In this document: positions 38,945-50,345 of the stretch, one piece after another
How positions within the stretch are numbered: position 1 is the stretch's first letter
Layout of the letters: each line of letters begins with the position of its first letter
Source of the DNA: Blasia pusilla
Taxonomy: Eukaryota; Marchantiophyta; Marchantiopsida; Blasiales
Assembly (NCBI GenBank): GCA_050084515.1
Contig: CM114271.1
Coordinates: 58,218,001-58,282,000 of the forward strand
Length of the DNA stretch: 64,000 nucleotides
Direction: 5' to 3'
Program-made: the position numbers and the translations under genes
The notes under the pieces: model-generated
The model's input: the letters and a program-made list of their open reading frames with translations, nothing else
Told to the model about the DNA's origin: nothing
The model's database searches: none

Positions 38945-40134
38945 ATGACGAGGAAAAAACTCAAGCAAACAAGTCTGGGAGCTTCACTCCGAAGTCCATT
39001 AGGACTCCTGCGTCACCATCTCCAGGGCCTCGTTCGGCAAATGAGATACAGCAACAAGAAATCGAGGAGCGCGAAAGGGAAGCGGAAATGCACAACCAAG
39101 AGCTTCTTGCAAAACGTGTACAAGAGGCGCTCGATAAACAGAACGGAGAGGCTGAGATGTCGCAGGCCTTGAAGAAAAGGGTCGCCGATGAAAAGCGAGA
39201 AAAGAAGCGTCTGGACGCGTCGGTGAGGAGAGAAAAATTGGCTCAAGCGAGGAGGGAAAAAGAAATATCCATTGACGACAGCCCTGCCCGTCCAACCGAA
39301 AGTGTTGAGATGTGGGAAATATCCCCGATGAAGTCCGGGGATACAATCAATATAGCGGAAACGGCCGAAGTTCAAATCACGGACGATGAGGTCATGAGAA
39401 CCGCCAGCGTGGAGATGGTGGACATTGCCGAAGAAGTAGGAGAGCGGTCATCCTCGTCTCCAACCCTGGCGGAAGAAATCGACCTCTATCGGATCGACGA
39501 GTTCCCAGTGGACTTGCCAACTGCTGTCTCAGACAAGTTGGCTGGTCAAGAAACTGACCCAATCTTTGAGCGGGTAAGAGAGGATCTGGGTTTTTTGAAT
39601 TATGTGAAGGCCCATCTTGCAATTCATTTGCAATTCAGTGTAGCTATCGATCTTGTCGGTTGTAGACGGGTGGTAAAGCAGATGGCACTGATGGAGGGCC
39701 ACAACGCCCCAAGAATTCCACTCTGCCGATTGCGGACAATGGAGTATGTCCACGAAATTCAGTCCGACGAGGATATCGCAAAGCTCAAATAATCGGCGGC
39801 GACAGCAGCCTACGTCAACAGCTTCCCTCCATTCTATGTTCAGCCTTACGATGAGCATGGAACCCAAACGCTGGTTACGGAGGAGGAGTTGGAAAAGCTC
39901 GACACATTCTGGAGGATGAGAGACCAGAAGGCAAGTAGAGGGGACGGAATTCAGCTGGATGAGGAATCTGCATTTCTTCATCTGGGATGGAAATCAGAGG
40001 TTCATGGCGTGGACAAAGTTTGTAGAGGAGCGCCCAAATTCCTTAGAGGGACATTTTTGCGTGAAGGGAGTGGTCCTTCATCCATACCTTCATCACATGG
40101 CGACGGTGGAGATGGCCATGCATGCCATGAACAC
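38945..40134 (+). pseudogene. ParB/Srx-like domain protein, exons 1-2 (E1 copy)
   Basis: The ATG is set by the E2 copy, which starts MTRKKSQASKAGSF. Here one A is missing after MTRKK, and the main frame is only reached from an upstream ATG at 38812. Domain order: a basic Ser/Pro start; a charged coiled coil (residues about 35-130, EIEEREREAEMHNQELLAKR); an acidic linker; then PRIPLCRLRTMEYVHEIQ..DEDIAKLK, a stop where E2 has CAA, NSFPPFYVQPY, and FIWDGNQRFMAWTKFVEE. The I-L-R...DIAKL...PPFYV...DGNHR pattern resembles ParB/Srx domains, with His changed to Gln here. Intron 1 is about 39574-39665, its acceptor mutated. Exon 2 ends AACAC before GTAAGT at 40135. The gene continues at 59343. Confidence 0.6.
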
Positions 40135-40151
40135 GTAAGTTTCTTCTTGCT

Positions 40152-40371
40152 GCAAACCGTCGGACTCCGACAAGTTGTTTGAGTCGCCACTATTTTTGGG
40201 ATGTTTTTGGCCAAAGGCAACTCGTCGGACTCCGACGAGTTGCTCGATTGATGAATGGGTTAGGATGTTTTTGGCCGAAAGCAACTCGTCGGACTCCGAC
40301 GAGTTGCTCGATTGATGAATGGGTTAGGATGTTTTTGGCCGAAAGCAACTCGTCGGAGTCCGACGAGTTGT
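40152..40371. repeat. palindrome array P3, 4 copies, intron 2 (left part)
   Basis: Copies at 40152, 40217, 40281 and 40345 with a 64-bp period. The middle two are perfect, with 13-nt arms GCAACTCGTCGGA. The spacer GTTTTTGGCC.AAAG is shared with 58728-58743, showing that 40371 and 58717 were once next to each other in one intron. Confidence 0.92.
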
Positions 40372-40379
40372 TCGACTGA

Positions 40380-41430
40380 CATGAGTTGCTGTGTAAAGCG
40401 CCCCTTGGTATCTGGTCCGCTGCTGCGCTGAAGAGAAATCGAGATCGCGAAGCGAAAAACCAAATATGAGCAAACCTTAGCCTATTTATACTTTTCGAGC
40501 TGTTGGGCTGACCGTTGGATCGCACCGTCATTCCGACGATGACATGTTGGCCGTTATGGAGGTCTGGACATGAAAACCACCAACCCGACGATCTCCGACG
40601 GGTTGGAGGCATCCGTCCTAGCCGAGCTATCCTGGCAACCCATCGGAGTCCGACAGGTTGCGCGCCTCCGCCGTCTTGGGGCAAGAACGCAAGGTACCCA
40701 CGCAACCCGTCGGAGACCGAGGGTTGCACACTTCCCTCGTCTTGGGATAACAAGGCGGGGTATTCGCGCAACTCGTCGAAGGCCGATGCGTTGCACGCTT
40801 CCTTCATGTAAGCGTTACAAGGCGAGGCACTTGCGTAACCCGTCGAAGGCCGACGGGTTGCACGCTTCCCTCATCTTGGGGTAATAGGCGAGGTACCTGG
40901 GCAACCCGTCAGTTACAGAGAGGTTGCACTCTTTTCTATCCCTCGGGTAACAATGCGACAATGGATAGTTTAGAGGCAACCTCTTGCAATCCGACGGGTC
41001 ACAAGGTCTACCCTAAGTTGGACAATCCTGTAACAGTCCCCAACAATTAGTTACCTTAGCAAATGTAAGTGATGTCTTGTGTTTGATGCTAGCAAAATCG
41101 TCTCAAAAGACCATTGGTCGGCATGAAGGGGGTACCAACCCAACGGCTTCCAATTTGCAGTAGGACACGAAAATAAAAAAATGGAACTGGGTGCTTCGCA
41201 ACCCACGTCTCTGATTCCCAAATTCTGCAACGCATTGGACTACAACAGGTTGCAACAGAATTGAATCCATCATGGCAGAAAATCTCACCTACCAAACTTC
41301 ATCTTATCAATCAAATTCTGTTAGGAGAATCTGAGTCCCTATTCACTATAAATTGAACATTCTCATTCTCGTTCTCATTCTCATACCCATTCCCATTCTT
41401 ATCCTCATTCTTATTCTCAGTCTCCTCCCG
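40380..41430 (-). repeat. inverted duplicate of the E1 divergent promoter (E2)
   Basis: Reverse complement of about 37665-38790. It contains the GGGGCGCTT leader segment (40393-40405), TATAAATAG (minus, 40482-40490), a GGTCTGGAC/GTCCAGAC boundary, seven palindromes (40579, 40635, 40702, 40768, 40835, 40901, 40975), an isolated diverged copy at 41226, and the (ATTCTC)n tract at 41362-41425. It diverged before or after insertion by many point changes, so this is a separate element copy and not a recent fold-back. Confidence 0.85.
40482..40490 (-). promoter_or_regulatory. TATA box of the inverted E2 promoter
   Basis: TATAAATAG on the minus strand, the counterpart of 38683-38691. It would drive transcription leftward, but the gene that belonged to it is now at 58.6 kb. 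Confidence 0.5.
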
Positions 41431-42245
41431 ATGGAATCTTCAGGGAATGGATAATTATGTCACCTCCGAAAGGCCACCTCCGAAAATTTATGGGTTCATG
41501 GCGGACAATGCACAACCTGGGTGGATTGCTATCAGGGAAGTGTTTTGGGGTGGGGAGGTTCAACCGGAGAGAGAAAGGTCGAATGCTTTCCATTGGCAAC
41601 AGTCTGTGACCCGGTACACCAAATCTTGCATCAAGGAGAATAAGAGGACGGAGCATGTCACTCTACTCCAACGCTGCAAGGACAACAAACCTTGAAAAAG
41701 GCCATGGATTGCTAAGAAGAAATTCATGGGTGGTGGAGGAAACATGCGATTGAGGGGAAGTACAAAGAGTTATGCTCTTGGTTGAGTTGGTGGACTATAC
41801 GAATGAGACAATGGGAAACTTCATGCGGGAGGTGAGTTCACTAATTTGTCTCGCTGAAAATTGTTTGAAGAGTTGCAGCTAAAGTTGAGAAGCGTGGGCA
41901 CTATAGGGATTTCAAACCGAAGAAACCAAGCAACTTGCCGGATGCGACAGGTTGTCTGAGTGTTCAACCCGTCGCTCACCGACGGGTTGCTTGAGTGTGC
42001 AACTAGTCGGAAACCGACGGGTTGCAAGTCGCAAGGCTAAATTTACTTGCAACCCATCGGAATCGGACAGGTTGAAGGGTTTCCTGAGAGTGCAACCAAT
42101 TGGAAAAGGACGGGTTGACGGGTTGCCTGAGTGTGCAACCAATTTTCGCTCCCTTCTCACATTGGGGTCGTTGCACGGATTGAACATTCATGAAAATGCC
42201 CTCTGCCCCAACACAAGTGGAGGTGAAAGTGTTCATTCCTCCTAG
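41430..42245 (+). pseudogene. Mutator-like transposase, E2 copy, N-terminal/catalytic part
   Basis: Begins with ATGGAATC..GGAATGGATAATTATG, equivalent to the E1 start. Most of the N-terminal exons are deleted. It resumes at PPKIYGFMADNAQPGWIAIR and continues past the point where E1 breaks off: FHWQQSVTRYTKSCI, then in other frames KAHGLLR- and WWRKHAIEGKYKEL-type residues, ending before GGTGAGTTC at about 41830, a likely splice donor. After a palindrome-bearing intron, the next exon (GLNIHENALCPNTSGG, SVHSS) ends at 42245 where unrelated DNA begins. Its C-terminal exon is probably the one now inverted at 48.9-50.3 kb. Confidence 0.6.
41930..42118. repeat. palindrome array P4, 5 copies, transposase intron (E2)
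   Basis: Copies at about 41930, 41963, 41999, 42050 and 42092, closely packed (33-51 bp). One is TCAACCCGTCG..CGACGGGTTGC with a three-base CTC/ACC-type centre. They lie in an intron, as P1 does in E1. Confidence 0.85.
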
Positions 42246-42519
42246 AGTCTATATATAGTCATGAAGCCAGATGTACTCTCCGTCATGAGTAAATCCAAAC
42301 TCCAACACTCAAGCTTGTATATCATGGTAGGTAGGGATAGATGGCTATCTAGAGTTAGAGGGACCTAACCACCAGTTAGGAAGGGGATTGGAAATACTTT
42401 GGTACTTCTTTTCTCATTGTTTGGATGCCATGAGTTAGCATGGGATCGTGCGTGTTTGTGTGTGTGTGTGTTCGGTGACAACGATGTATGTTGTGTAGCG
42501 ATGTGTATGCGCGCGATAA
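42246..42519 (+). other. junction and AT-rich spacer
   Basis: Abruptly unlike the transposase gene. Contains CTATATATAG and a (GT)n stretch. Bases 42390-42519 are distantly like the dispersed motif at 13.8 and 44.0 kb. Probably the edge of a gypsy LTR. Confidence 0.35.
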
Positions 42520-42720
42520 CTGTCACGTCTTTTAGGATAGATTGGTGAGATCTAGTAGAGCGCCTTCGTGAGTAGTAGAGGACATGCCGAGTAGGTCGAG
42601 GATGACCTACTGAGGCCCTGGGAAACCTGAGAGAGCAGATTTTCCCTTCGTTTCGGCTCATTTGGAGCCATATTGAGGAACTTACTATTTTAAGTAAGTA
42701 CCATTTTGAGTATATGATCA
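42520..42720 (+). repeat. 200-bp direct repeat, copy 1
   Basis: TGTCACGTCTTTTAGGAT through CATTTGGAGCCATATT and ACTTACTATTTTA matches 45010-45210 in order, with about 10 percent change. The TG start suggests an LTR edge of the gypsy whose gag lies at 47.1 kb. Confidence 0.65.
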
Positions 42721-42764
42721 AGGTTGCAAGTAGATAAAATCTATGTATGTGGACATTTCCATAT

Positions 42765-42808
42765 ATATGGTCTAACATTAGTTGTATACAACTAATGTTA
42801 GTCCATAT
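42765..42808. repeat. 44-bp near-perfect palindrome, no loop
   Basis: The left arm ATATGGTCTAACATTAGTTGTA (22 nt, 42765-42786) is followed at once by its reverse complement with one mismatch. Unrelated in sequence to the 27-nt family. AT-rich and able to extrude a cruciform. Confidence 0.9.
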
Positions 42809-42829
42809 CATGGTTGCAAAAAAATGTAC

Positions 42830-43110
42830 AAGTGTGGATATGTCCACCGATATGTATTCCAAGAGGTGGGACCCATACTTACAATTCATGATGGAAGGCA
42901 AGGCAAGGGCGAGTGGAGCAATAAAAGGGGAGGGAGTGGCAGGAGGAAGAAATGGGAGAGTATGGAACCGGAAGGCAAATGGAGGAACAAGAAAGAAGGG
43001 GAAGATGGGGCCCACATGGACAAGTTCTTCCACAAGACGGATGTAACTCCACAACACGGACTTTATCCACATGAGAACTTGGTCCACATGGATATGTCTG
43101 CAGATATGGA
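42830..43110 (+). pseudogene. gag: gypsy gag basic tail, plus strand
   Basis: DNA homologous, in opposite orientation, to the gag tail at 16.96-17.29 kb (GGCAAGGCAAGGGCGAGTGG..AATAAAA, AGGAGGAAGAAA). Translation gives Lys/Arg/Gly-rich sequence. Short and without a continuing polyprotein. Confidence 0.45.
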
Positions 43111-44885
43111 CTTTATCTATGGACTTCCCCCTGTCATAGAGTTCATCCTCTACTTCGTCTTGATCTAGCTTCACTGTGAAGCACTCCCAACTTTGAGCTT
43201 TGCAAGTGGATGACTTAGATTGGGTCCCAGAAACCCAACTGGTTGCGCATTTTGAAGGTAGCCAAGAAGCTGCCAAGTGCTAATCTGGTCGAGTCTCCCG
43301 AAGTGCGTATTGTCTCTCCATGAAGGGCTCGAAGAAATTGGACAATCACTCATGAATCACACAAGATGTAAGTGGTTCATTTTTTGTACAAAGACTACAT
43401 CCACGATCAAACACTCTTAGCTTACTTTATTGAAATTTTCACACAATATACATTGTGAGCTCTTCAAGACTCATTCTCAAGCCTCAAGTTGAGCTTGCAG
43501 AATAACATAGGAACCCTAACATGGCTTCAACTAAATAGCCATGAAATCAGTGTGTAAATTTTACCACATGGGCTATCCCCTACACCCTTACTACGAGAGG
43601 GGCTTGCCTCCCCCTCCCCAAAACCCCCCCTCAAGGGCAATCATACATATCGAGCAAGCTTGCCTTTCAAGGACTTTCATACTTCCACTTTTATAACTTA
43701 TAGAATTATAGATACATAGGCAAAAATCTCCATCTTGTTTTATATTATATCTACTCCGATAAGTCTAACCCTAAAAGTATTCTTAACATCATGCCTAGGA
43801 ACTTAGAAAATAGAAGAGATCCAAACATTGTTTGAACTTGTCCACCAAAATTGGATCCCAAGAATCCCAAGAATCCTCTTTGGAGGACCCAAGTCCTTCA
43901 TGATGAACTCCGTGCTCAATCCTATGTCATTACGCACGTACAGCTTGAGACTTGAGAGTGAGTCTTAACCATGTGATCCACTTTTCCTTCAAATTTATTT
44001 TTATGCCTCGTATAAATATGTGAGCATATTTTTGTATGTGTACAAAACTAACCATGTATTAGGAAGATTGATAATGTTTGTTGTGTGGATGTGAATGGCA
44101 ACGTGGATTCTGTTTGTGCATCACATGTATGATCCAACCCACTCTAATGGTTATGAATATTAAGAGAAAAACCTTTAATTTATAACCTTTCTTTTTTCCC
44201 TCATTCTTGCAAGTGTTATTTCGTAATCTTGTTTCACTCTTTCCATTTGGGTTAAAGTCTTCTATAATATAATAAAAGCAATTTATCTTCTATTTTTTAT
44301 GGGACTTTGTTTCCAATGTATCAAGATTATTTGATGAAATTTCTACATGCATATCGCATCGGTTTGCATGTACTTTTTTGTGTATTGACAGAAACAACAA
44401 GGCAAAAAAGACCTATAACAAAAAGGAAGTTGATTGATTGGATATTCTATGTTGTTGAGAGTAGTTCTACACATGTGGGAATTTTCCGTGTAAGAAGTTT
44501 CATTTTTTTCAAGTATTCTCTTATGGTGTCTCAACTCTTGATGATTTTTTGATTTAAAAAAAAAGAATTTGAGCAATTTCTCATAACCTTATGGCAAAAA
44601 TAGAGGGAGTTCTGATTATCTCATTAGTGTTCCACTTGATGAGTTGATATTATCGCTTTGTGGATGAATTTCTAATAATTTGATGTAGAATTTTTACCTT
44701 GATCAAAATATTAGTGGCATAATTGAGACGTATGCTTGCATGTCACATAATAGTCGTGTTTTTCTTCTATTCCTTGGATCTATTTAGATCTTACCCTAAA
44801 TAAGTTAAGTGATTGTTTTATCATTGAATTTACACTCAAGTGGCTCTTTGTTAAAACATGGGGTGTATAAGTAATACTTTCAATT
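43111..44885. other. AT-rich spacer with an inverted LTR-end segment
   Basis: Bases 43345-43448 (CACAAGATGTAAGTGGTTCA..CTACATCCACGATCAAACACTC..TTTATTGAAAT..CACACA) are the reverse complement of 50346-50432, so matching repeat ends face each other across the E2 region. A frame at 44307-44552 has no recognisable motif. The copia RT remnant that follows hints that part of this is copia-derived. Confidence 0.4.
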
Positions 44886-44970
44886 GAATATTTCAAGATA
44901 AGATTTCACTTAAAAGATTTAGGGAATTATTATTGCTTTTATGGTATTTTGGTACAGTGTACTTAATGCC
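44886..44970 (+). pseudogene. pol: short copia RT fragment
   Basis: One frame reads IEYFKIRFHLKDLGNYYCFY then GILVQCT and a stop. This is the copia RT stretch after YVDD (F-MKDLGEL-YFLGIEV). It has no neighbouring RT motifs in frame. It is cut just before the LTR-like sequence at 45010. Confidence 0.55.
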
Positions 44971-45009
44971 TCATTTCTTGGCATTGCAAAATATTACCCA
45001 CTATTTCCT

Positions 45010-47091
45010 ATGTCACGTCTTTTAGGATAAATCGGTGAGATCTAGTACAGCGCCTTCGTGAGTTGTGGAGGACAGGCTCAGTAGGTCAAGGATGACCTGT
45101 TGAAGCCCCCGGGAAACTTGAGAGAGATCAGGTTTCCCCTTCGTTTTGGCTCATTTGGAGCCATATTAAAGAACTTACTATTTTAGGTAAGTACTATTTT
45201 GAATATATTTCGAAATGGCCTTTGACCTCCTACATCAGGTCAAGAGCCAAGGATGTGACTTGGGAGCATAGGTTACCATGGAGAGAGCTTGGGAAAGGGG
45301 AGGAGCATACCTCAAGGAGAGAGAGCTTGAGAGCTCATTGTCTCTTTGTTGAACCTCTTGGCATCAGGCGGCGGAGCTATGGTGTTGCTTGCCTTCTGTG
45401 TGAAACCCAAGCCTCTTATTAGGAGAGCGGATTTGGTTTGACATTGAGAGAAACATGTGAGAGTGCACACGTGTGAGAACTATGGTGTTGTGAGAGAGAT
45501 TGGATCTTATTTTACAAAGAGAGAATTGAGTGAGTGAGAGAGCTTCATGGGGGAGCTCGCTGGTTGCTCGATGTTTGGTGCAGGTTGGGGGACCATGTTC
45601 TCCGCTTTGTGGCTCATGGGAATGCTCACAAGAGCAAGAGCCGTGCGAGCTTGCTATTTTGCTTTGCTGGTTTTTTGTACGAGAGTGGCACGCGGAAGCG
45701 CTGCCCAATTTTCGACAGGAATTGAGTATGGGGGTGGATTGCTCCATGCCGATGCTCTTGGGAGCACCATGTAGCTTGCTGATTTATGTTCTCACACGTT
45801 TTACATTTTTTTTTGGGAGAAATCAGCACGGAAGCGCTGCCAAATTTTATGTAGGAGAAAGAGACGTTGGGCTTTACGATAATCCCCGTTAGTTTTTATT
45901 GGAATGTTCGATTCAAAATATTTTTTGACGCCGTAGTAGATCGTGAAGCTGTGCCACAAACACTGCACAATTTGAAGTTGCGAGAAAAAAGTTATGGTCA
46001 ATCTTGCAAAACTGCCATTGCTAGGCGATTTTTAGGGTTAAATTGTTCAAACCCTAAACTAGCCACCGCGCCGGCGGCAGTCGTCGTCGTCATAGTCATC
46101 ATCAACGGTATGTCGTCACTGGTTAACCATCACCGTTGACGGTCAACCGTCACCGTCAATGGTCCACCGTCGGCCGCCGCCGCCGCCGCCTAGCGATGCT
46201 TAGAGCTGCTTTCGGCCGTTGTCCACCCTTGGTTGCCATTGTTGCTGTTATGGAGTGGAGGATCTTCCACGACCGCCGTTGATTCTTTGACTTGCGCCGC
46301 CACCGTCATCGCAGTCTCATCATCAAGTAGTGATGGCAGGTGACCTCGGGTTATGGTGTTTTAGTTTTCATTTCATGTTGCTATGTTGTGATTGGTAGCC
46401 GCTCGATAACGATCGAGTATCGTACCGTGACGCTCGTAGCCACAACGCGTCGCCGATTGCCGCGCCATGCCGCTCGTGGCCTCACCGCGCCGTCTTGATT
46501 GCGGAGCCGCTCCTTCGCTAAGGAGCAAAGCATGAGAATTGCTGATTGATGAGGATATGTTGCCGAGTGCCGCACCCCATTCTTGAGTGTCGTGCCATTT
46601 ATAGCCGTTCCGTGCCACCAGTGCCGCACTGGACCGCTCGACTTGCACCACACATCAAGGAGGTTTGAGCAACGTCAGTACGAGAGGAGTATGACTTGTC
46701 GATTGGAGGAGTTGTCTTCACGACCGAGTTGGGGTCGAGATTTGCAGTTGTCGAGTAGCGACATCAACATTATTGTCAGGTTACCCATTCTAGTCTCTTA
46801 CCCTGCACGTGTGAGCGAATACGGGTATTGGGAAGTAATTTGGGATATTGGGTTTCCTGCTAATGATAGGAGCATCGATGATGTATGGGTTTAGAGGACA
46901 TAGACCTATGTGGGATGTCTAGAGTTAAGGGTATGTCTTGTCGATGAGATGATAGGATGGTAGCCAATTGCCACACCACGCCGCTTGTTGTCGCACAGCA
47001 TACGTCTCAATGAGAGAGTGTTGATTGATTGCCGCATGTTTAGTTTTAGTGATTGAGGGATTACTTGCAAGATTGAGAATGATCGTGTGAG
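45010..47091 (+). repeat. gypsy LTR and leader
   Basis: Starts with the second copy of the 200-bp repeat (TGTCACGTCTTTTAGGAT) and leads into a gag at 47.1-48.5 kb. It holds a (CCG)n run at 46171-46190 and GTCGTCGTCAT/ATCATC runs just before it. Open frames at 45530-45892 and 46583-46894 have no domain. The LTR/internal boundary and primer-binding site are not clear. Confidence 0.45.
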
Positions 47092-48539
47092 AGGGGCACA
47101 AGGGCCATCACGGCGTCCTTTCGGGATTTTGAGAGGCGAGGTCGTGGACCTGAGAGTAGCTCTGGAGGATTTACGCGGAGTGGTACGAGGTTTTGAGGGT
47201 CTCTACGTGAGAGACCACCTCGATCTCCTTCCGTGTCGTCTTCAGACAAGGGGGAGCATGTAGAGGAGTGTGTTTGTGATCCAATGTATACATTGAGTGG
47301 TCCTACGAGTTGGGCATATGAGATGGACGACCAGGATAGAGGATCGCGTAGGTTTTCGGGTGTTGTAGGCACTATAGAGCTACACGACTTCATTGCCGAT
47401 TTTAGGAGCTGGTGTGATTCACGGCGGGCTAGGAACTCTAGAGAGTTTAACCCGTTTATAACATGGAATGGTATGTTCCAGCATTTAGAGGGGGTGCCCA
47501 TGGACGATTACCATGAGTTCTCCCACAAATATGCCCAAGATATTGAGGCATGGCGACTCTACTATGACCCACACTCTATGTCATGGACGAAGCCGTTCCC
47601 AGATAAGGAGGAGGAGTCAGGAGAGGCTACTTCCTCTTTCACTAGTGATGTTTTAGGAGGGATCACTCGCACTAGAGCAGTTGCACTATCTAGTCGGGTT
47701 CGTGCTAGATTCAAGCTCGTGGTTGAGTTCTTTGCTAAGTTGAGGGCGAGCTACCATGGGGTACAAACAGAGAAGTTGCGCAAGATCCACGACTTTCAGA
47801 GGCGCCAAGGTGAGAGTTTGCTTGAGGCTTACACTTGCTTGCGTTGGTTGATCAATGTCACTCAAGAATGACAGAGGCTCATGCTATCCAGTCATGGTAC
47901 GCAATGTTGGACCGGACCCTGCGGACACGAGTGCGGGAGGGGGTGCTTCTTATGAACACCTCCCCTACGTTGAGAGATGTTTTAGGACCACCGAGAACAT
48001 TGAGCGCAACATGGCGAAGGAAGCGTAGCCACCATGGGTTCTGGGCGAGAGCAGTCACGATTTTCTACACCACCAAAGCAACAACGTGGACTCCAAGATA
48101 GGTTGATTGTGGTACCACGAGCTCAGGGAGGATATCGAGAGGCCGTGCCATAGAGACCTGCGCCTTTATATGTGGTTGAGCAACATCCGCCTACGATTAC
48201 TTGTTGGTCCTGTGGTGGAGCCATCATCAGCGTGATTGCAGTCGTCAGGGTTATGGACGTGTGCCTCAGCATGGAGGAGGAGATGGTGCTGCACCAAAAG
48301 TTTATCATTGTGACTATTTTCAGAGGTATGGTCATACATGCGCCAGATGTTTCACTTTACACCATGAGTTACGTCCGGACTGAGGGAAAGAGAGGGCACC
48401 AGAGTGAGTAGCTGATTAGGGTGGGCCTAGAGATCGTGCACCATGTGGTCTCGTTGGGGGACGAGGAGCTAGAGTTTCCCGAAAGGGTGGTGGAGCTGCC
48501 CGTGGAGGAGGTAGAGTCCCACCACCTAGATGGGTTGAG
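47092..48539 (+). pseudogene. gag: gypsy gag with two zinc-knuckle-like motifs
   Basis: A frame of 212 codons from about 47233 contains a capsid-like helix region (FNPFITWNGMFQHLEGVPMD, YHEFSHKYAQDIEAWRLYYD), then FQRRQGESLLEAYTCLRWLI. After a frameshift comes IQSWYAMLDRTLRTRVREGV. Near 48205-48240 is CWSCGGAHHQRDC and near 48310 is YHCDYFQRYGHTCARC followed by LHHELRPD, two zinc knuckles typical of gypsy nucleocapsid. It ends exactly where the GGAGGT terminus of a Mutator-like copy begins. The transposon therefore inserted into this gag, and protease and RT must lie elsewhere. Confidence 0.75.
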
Positions 48540-50345
48540 GGAGGTATGGAAAGAGGAGAGGAAGAGAGGAGGAGGAGTGAGGAAACTACCTTCAACGAAA
48601 GAGATACTTTTTTTTTAAGAGAGTTTCCGTTGGGTTGAACAGAGGAAATTTTTTGTGTGATTTTTTTTGCACTTTTTTGCTCATTTCTTAAGCACTCCAA
48701 CATTTTTTTTTCCTCTTCCACATTTTGGCAACCCCTCTGAGTCTGACGAGTTGCAAATTGCACAAAATTTAGAAAACTGAAAAATTAGTGGAATTATAAG
48801 TGTGGAACCAATCACTTTTTCCATCCAAGGTCTGGGAAAAATCTATCATTTGCCCCGGGCTAAATAGAGTTCAAGCTCAAAGTGAAGGTTTTGGAGAATG
48901 AATCTAAAACCTCATTTTGCATCCTCAAAGTGGTTTGTTTAGAATACTTCGCACTTCTTTGAGGGACAGAATTGGTTGGTGGATTCCTACTCCTACCTCC
49001 GACTCTCTTAAAACTACAAGCAACACATAGTACATGTGCTTACAAGGGAAATACCTTTTGCCACTTGTCTCTCTTTGGACAAAGTCATCACATGAACATG
49101 TGAAAAAAAACATGATGTGCACCACATACGCCTGTGACACTTGAATTTATAGTGTTATTCCTGACCCAATATATCCTTCCTATTCCATTGCCACTGTGGA
49201 CATCTTTTGTGGCGATGATCTCCTTTTTTGCCTCTCAAGATGATGCAATTTGCTTTGCTCTCTCCACCGTTGGCCTACACATTCTGTTTCTCTGCACCCC
49301 ATTTCTAGACTCAAACAGAAATAGTGGGTTGAGATCATCCACCTTCTCCGGGTACATGTTGACATCAATCTTGGGTTGAATATGAAATGCAAAGGTCTCT
49401 GTAATGCGAACATGCTCCGAACTTCCTCCGTCTACGAGTGTAAAACCGACACTTGTAGGATTTTCCACTTCGTCTTGAGTGCAATTCGTACATGCGGCGA
49501 TGGGCCAAATCGTGGGGATATTCCCCGGAGCTCCAATGGCAGCCGGATAAGACTTCTGGAAAGCGCAAGATTCATTTGGGTAGAAGAAGTACTTCAATTG
49601 ATCCTTGGTCCTCCTGAAACGATCAAAGGTTTTGAGTCCCCAAAACTTAGGCAGTGGTCGTCCAGTCCTTGTACAGTTCTTATTTAGGAAAGTGCCGCAT
49701 GCCCTCCTAATGCCATCAGATCCTACCCTGCAAGTGGGTCCATGTCTAGGGTTTCTCTGAGATATATGCCACCGTTTCAGGTTGCAATCCACCTCCATGA
49801 CCGGAATCCCATATTGTTGAACCACCCCAGCGATCGGATGTTGCGAACTTCCAACAACGGAGGGCTTCTGAGATAAAACATTCATTGATTTTGGAGAAAA
49901 TAATCCATCACGGATTTGGGAACAATCCGGGGTCCTCGAATACCTGGACAATGTAATTTCCTCATCCAAATCAATCACCGGAGTCGTTCCTCGATGCTGC
50001 GTCTTCACTTGCCTGAGGTCAAGATACTTATCTGGTCTCCACGAGTCTCGCTCGGACTGCTCTACCACCATCTGTATGGGACGTCTGGAAACCCGCCCAC
50101 AAATATCCCCACCAATGTGTACATCTTGCTCGAGGGGAGTTCCTGCTACGCACCGATTGAAGGCTTCCACATAGAGTTTCTCATCACCCGATCTCACAGC
50201 CACCCTGACATAGAGCTCGTAGATCGAAGGCCCCCTTCCTTTTATTATGCCTTTTGTGAGGAAGATATGGGATGCTGTAGACTGTAGGATTGGTCTTGCC
50301 TGGTCTTGTTGGCATGCCTCCACAAGTGAAATTCTTTGGCATGCT
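48540..50345 (-). pseudogene. Mutator-like copy: terminal repeat and transposase C-terminal exon
   Basis: Starts GGAGGTATGG then the AAGAGGAGAGGAAGAG inverted repeat, like the E1 end at 33803, and stays collinear with 33803-35620. The encoded exon runs from about 50345 (ISLVEACQQDQARPIL, IYELYVRVAVRSGDEKLYVE) leftward. The SWIM finger near 49.1 kb, CSCDDFVQRETSGKRYFPCKHMYYVL, keeps its final His, unlike E1. A half-palindrome (GTCTGACGAGTTGC) lies at about 48740. It breaks at 50345, immediately downstream in the gene from the point where the plus-strand E2 copy breaks at 42245. The two were probably one gene, separated by an inversion. Confidence 0.72.

Noticed and set aside
38150-40811. Open frames across the palindrome arrays on both strands (for example 38150-38503 minus and 40190-40807 minus)
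   Set aside because: Symmetric GC-rich repeats give Arg/Thr/Ser/Pro-rich frames on both strands at once. They have no domains and change between copies, and the real exons adjoin but do not include them.
45530-45892. 120-codon plus-strand frame with hydrophobic stretches as a membrane protein gene
   Set aside because: It starts at a non-ATG-like context, lies within a gypsy LTR/leader region, overlaps other frames of equal quality and has no recognisable family.
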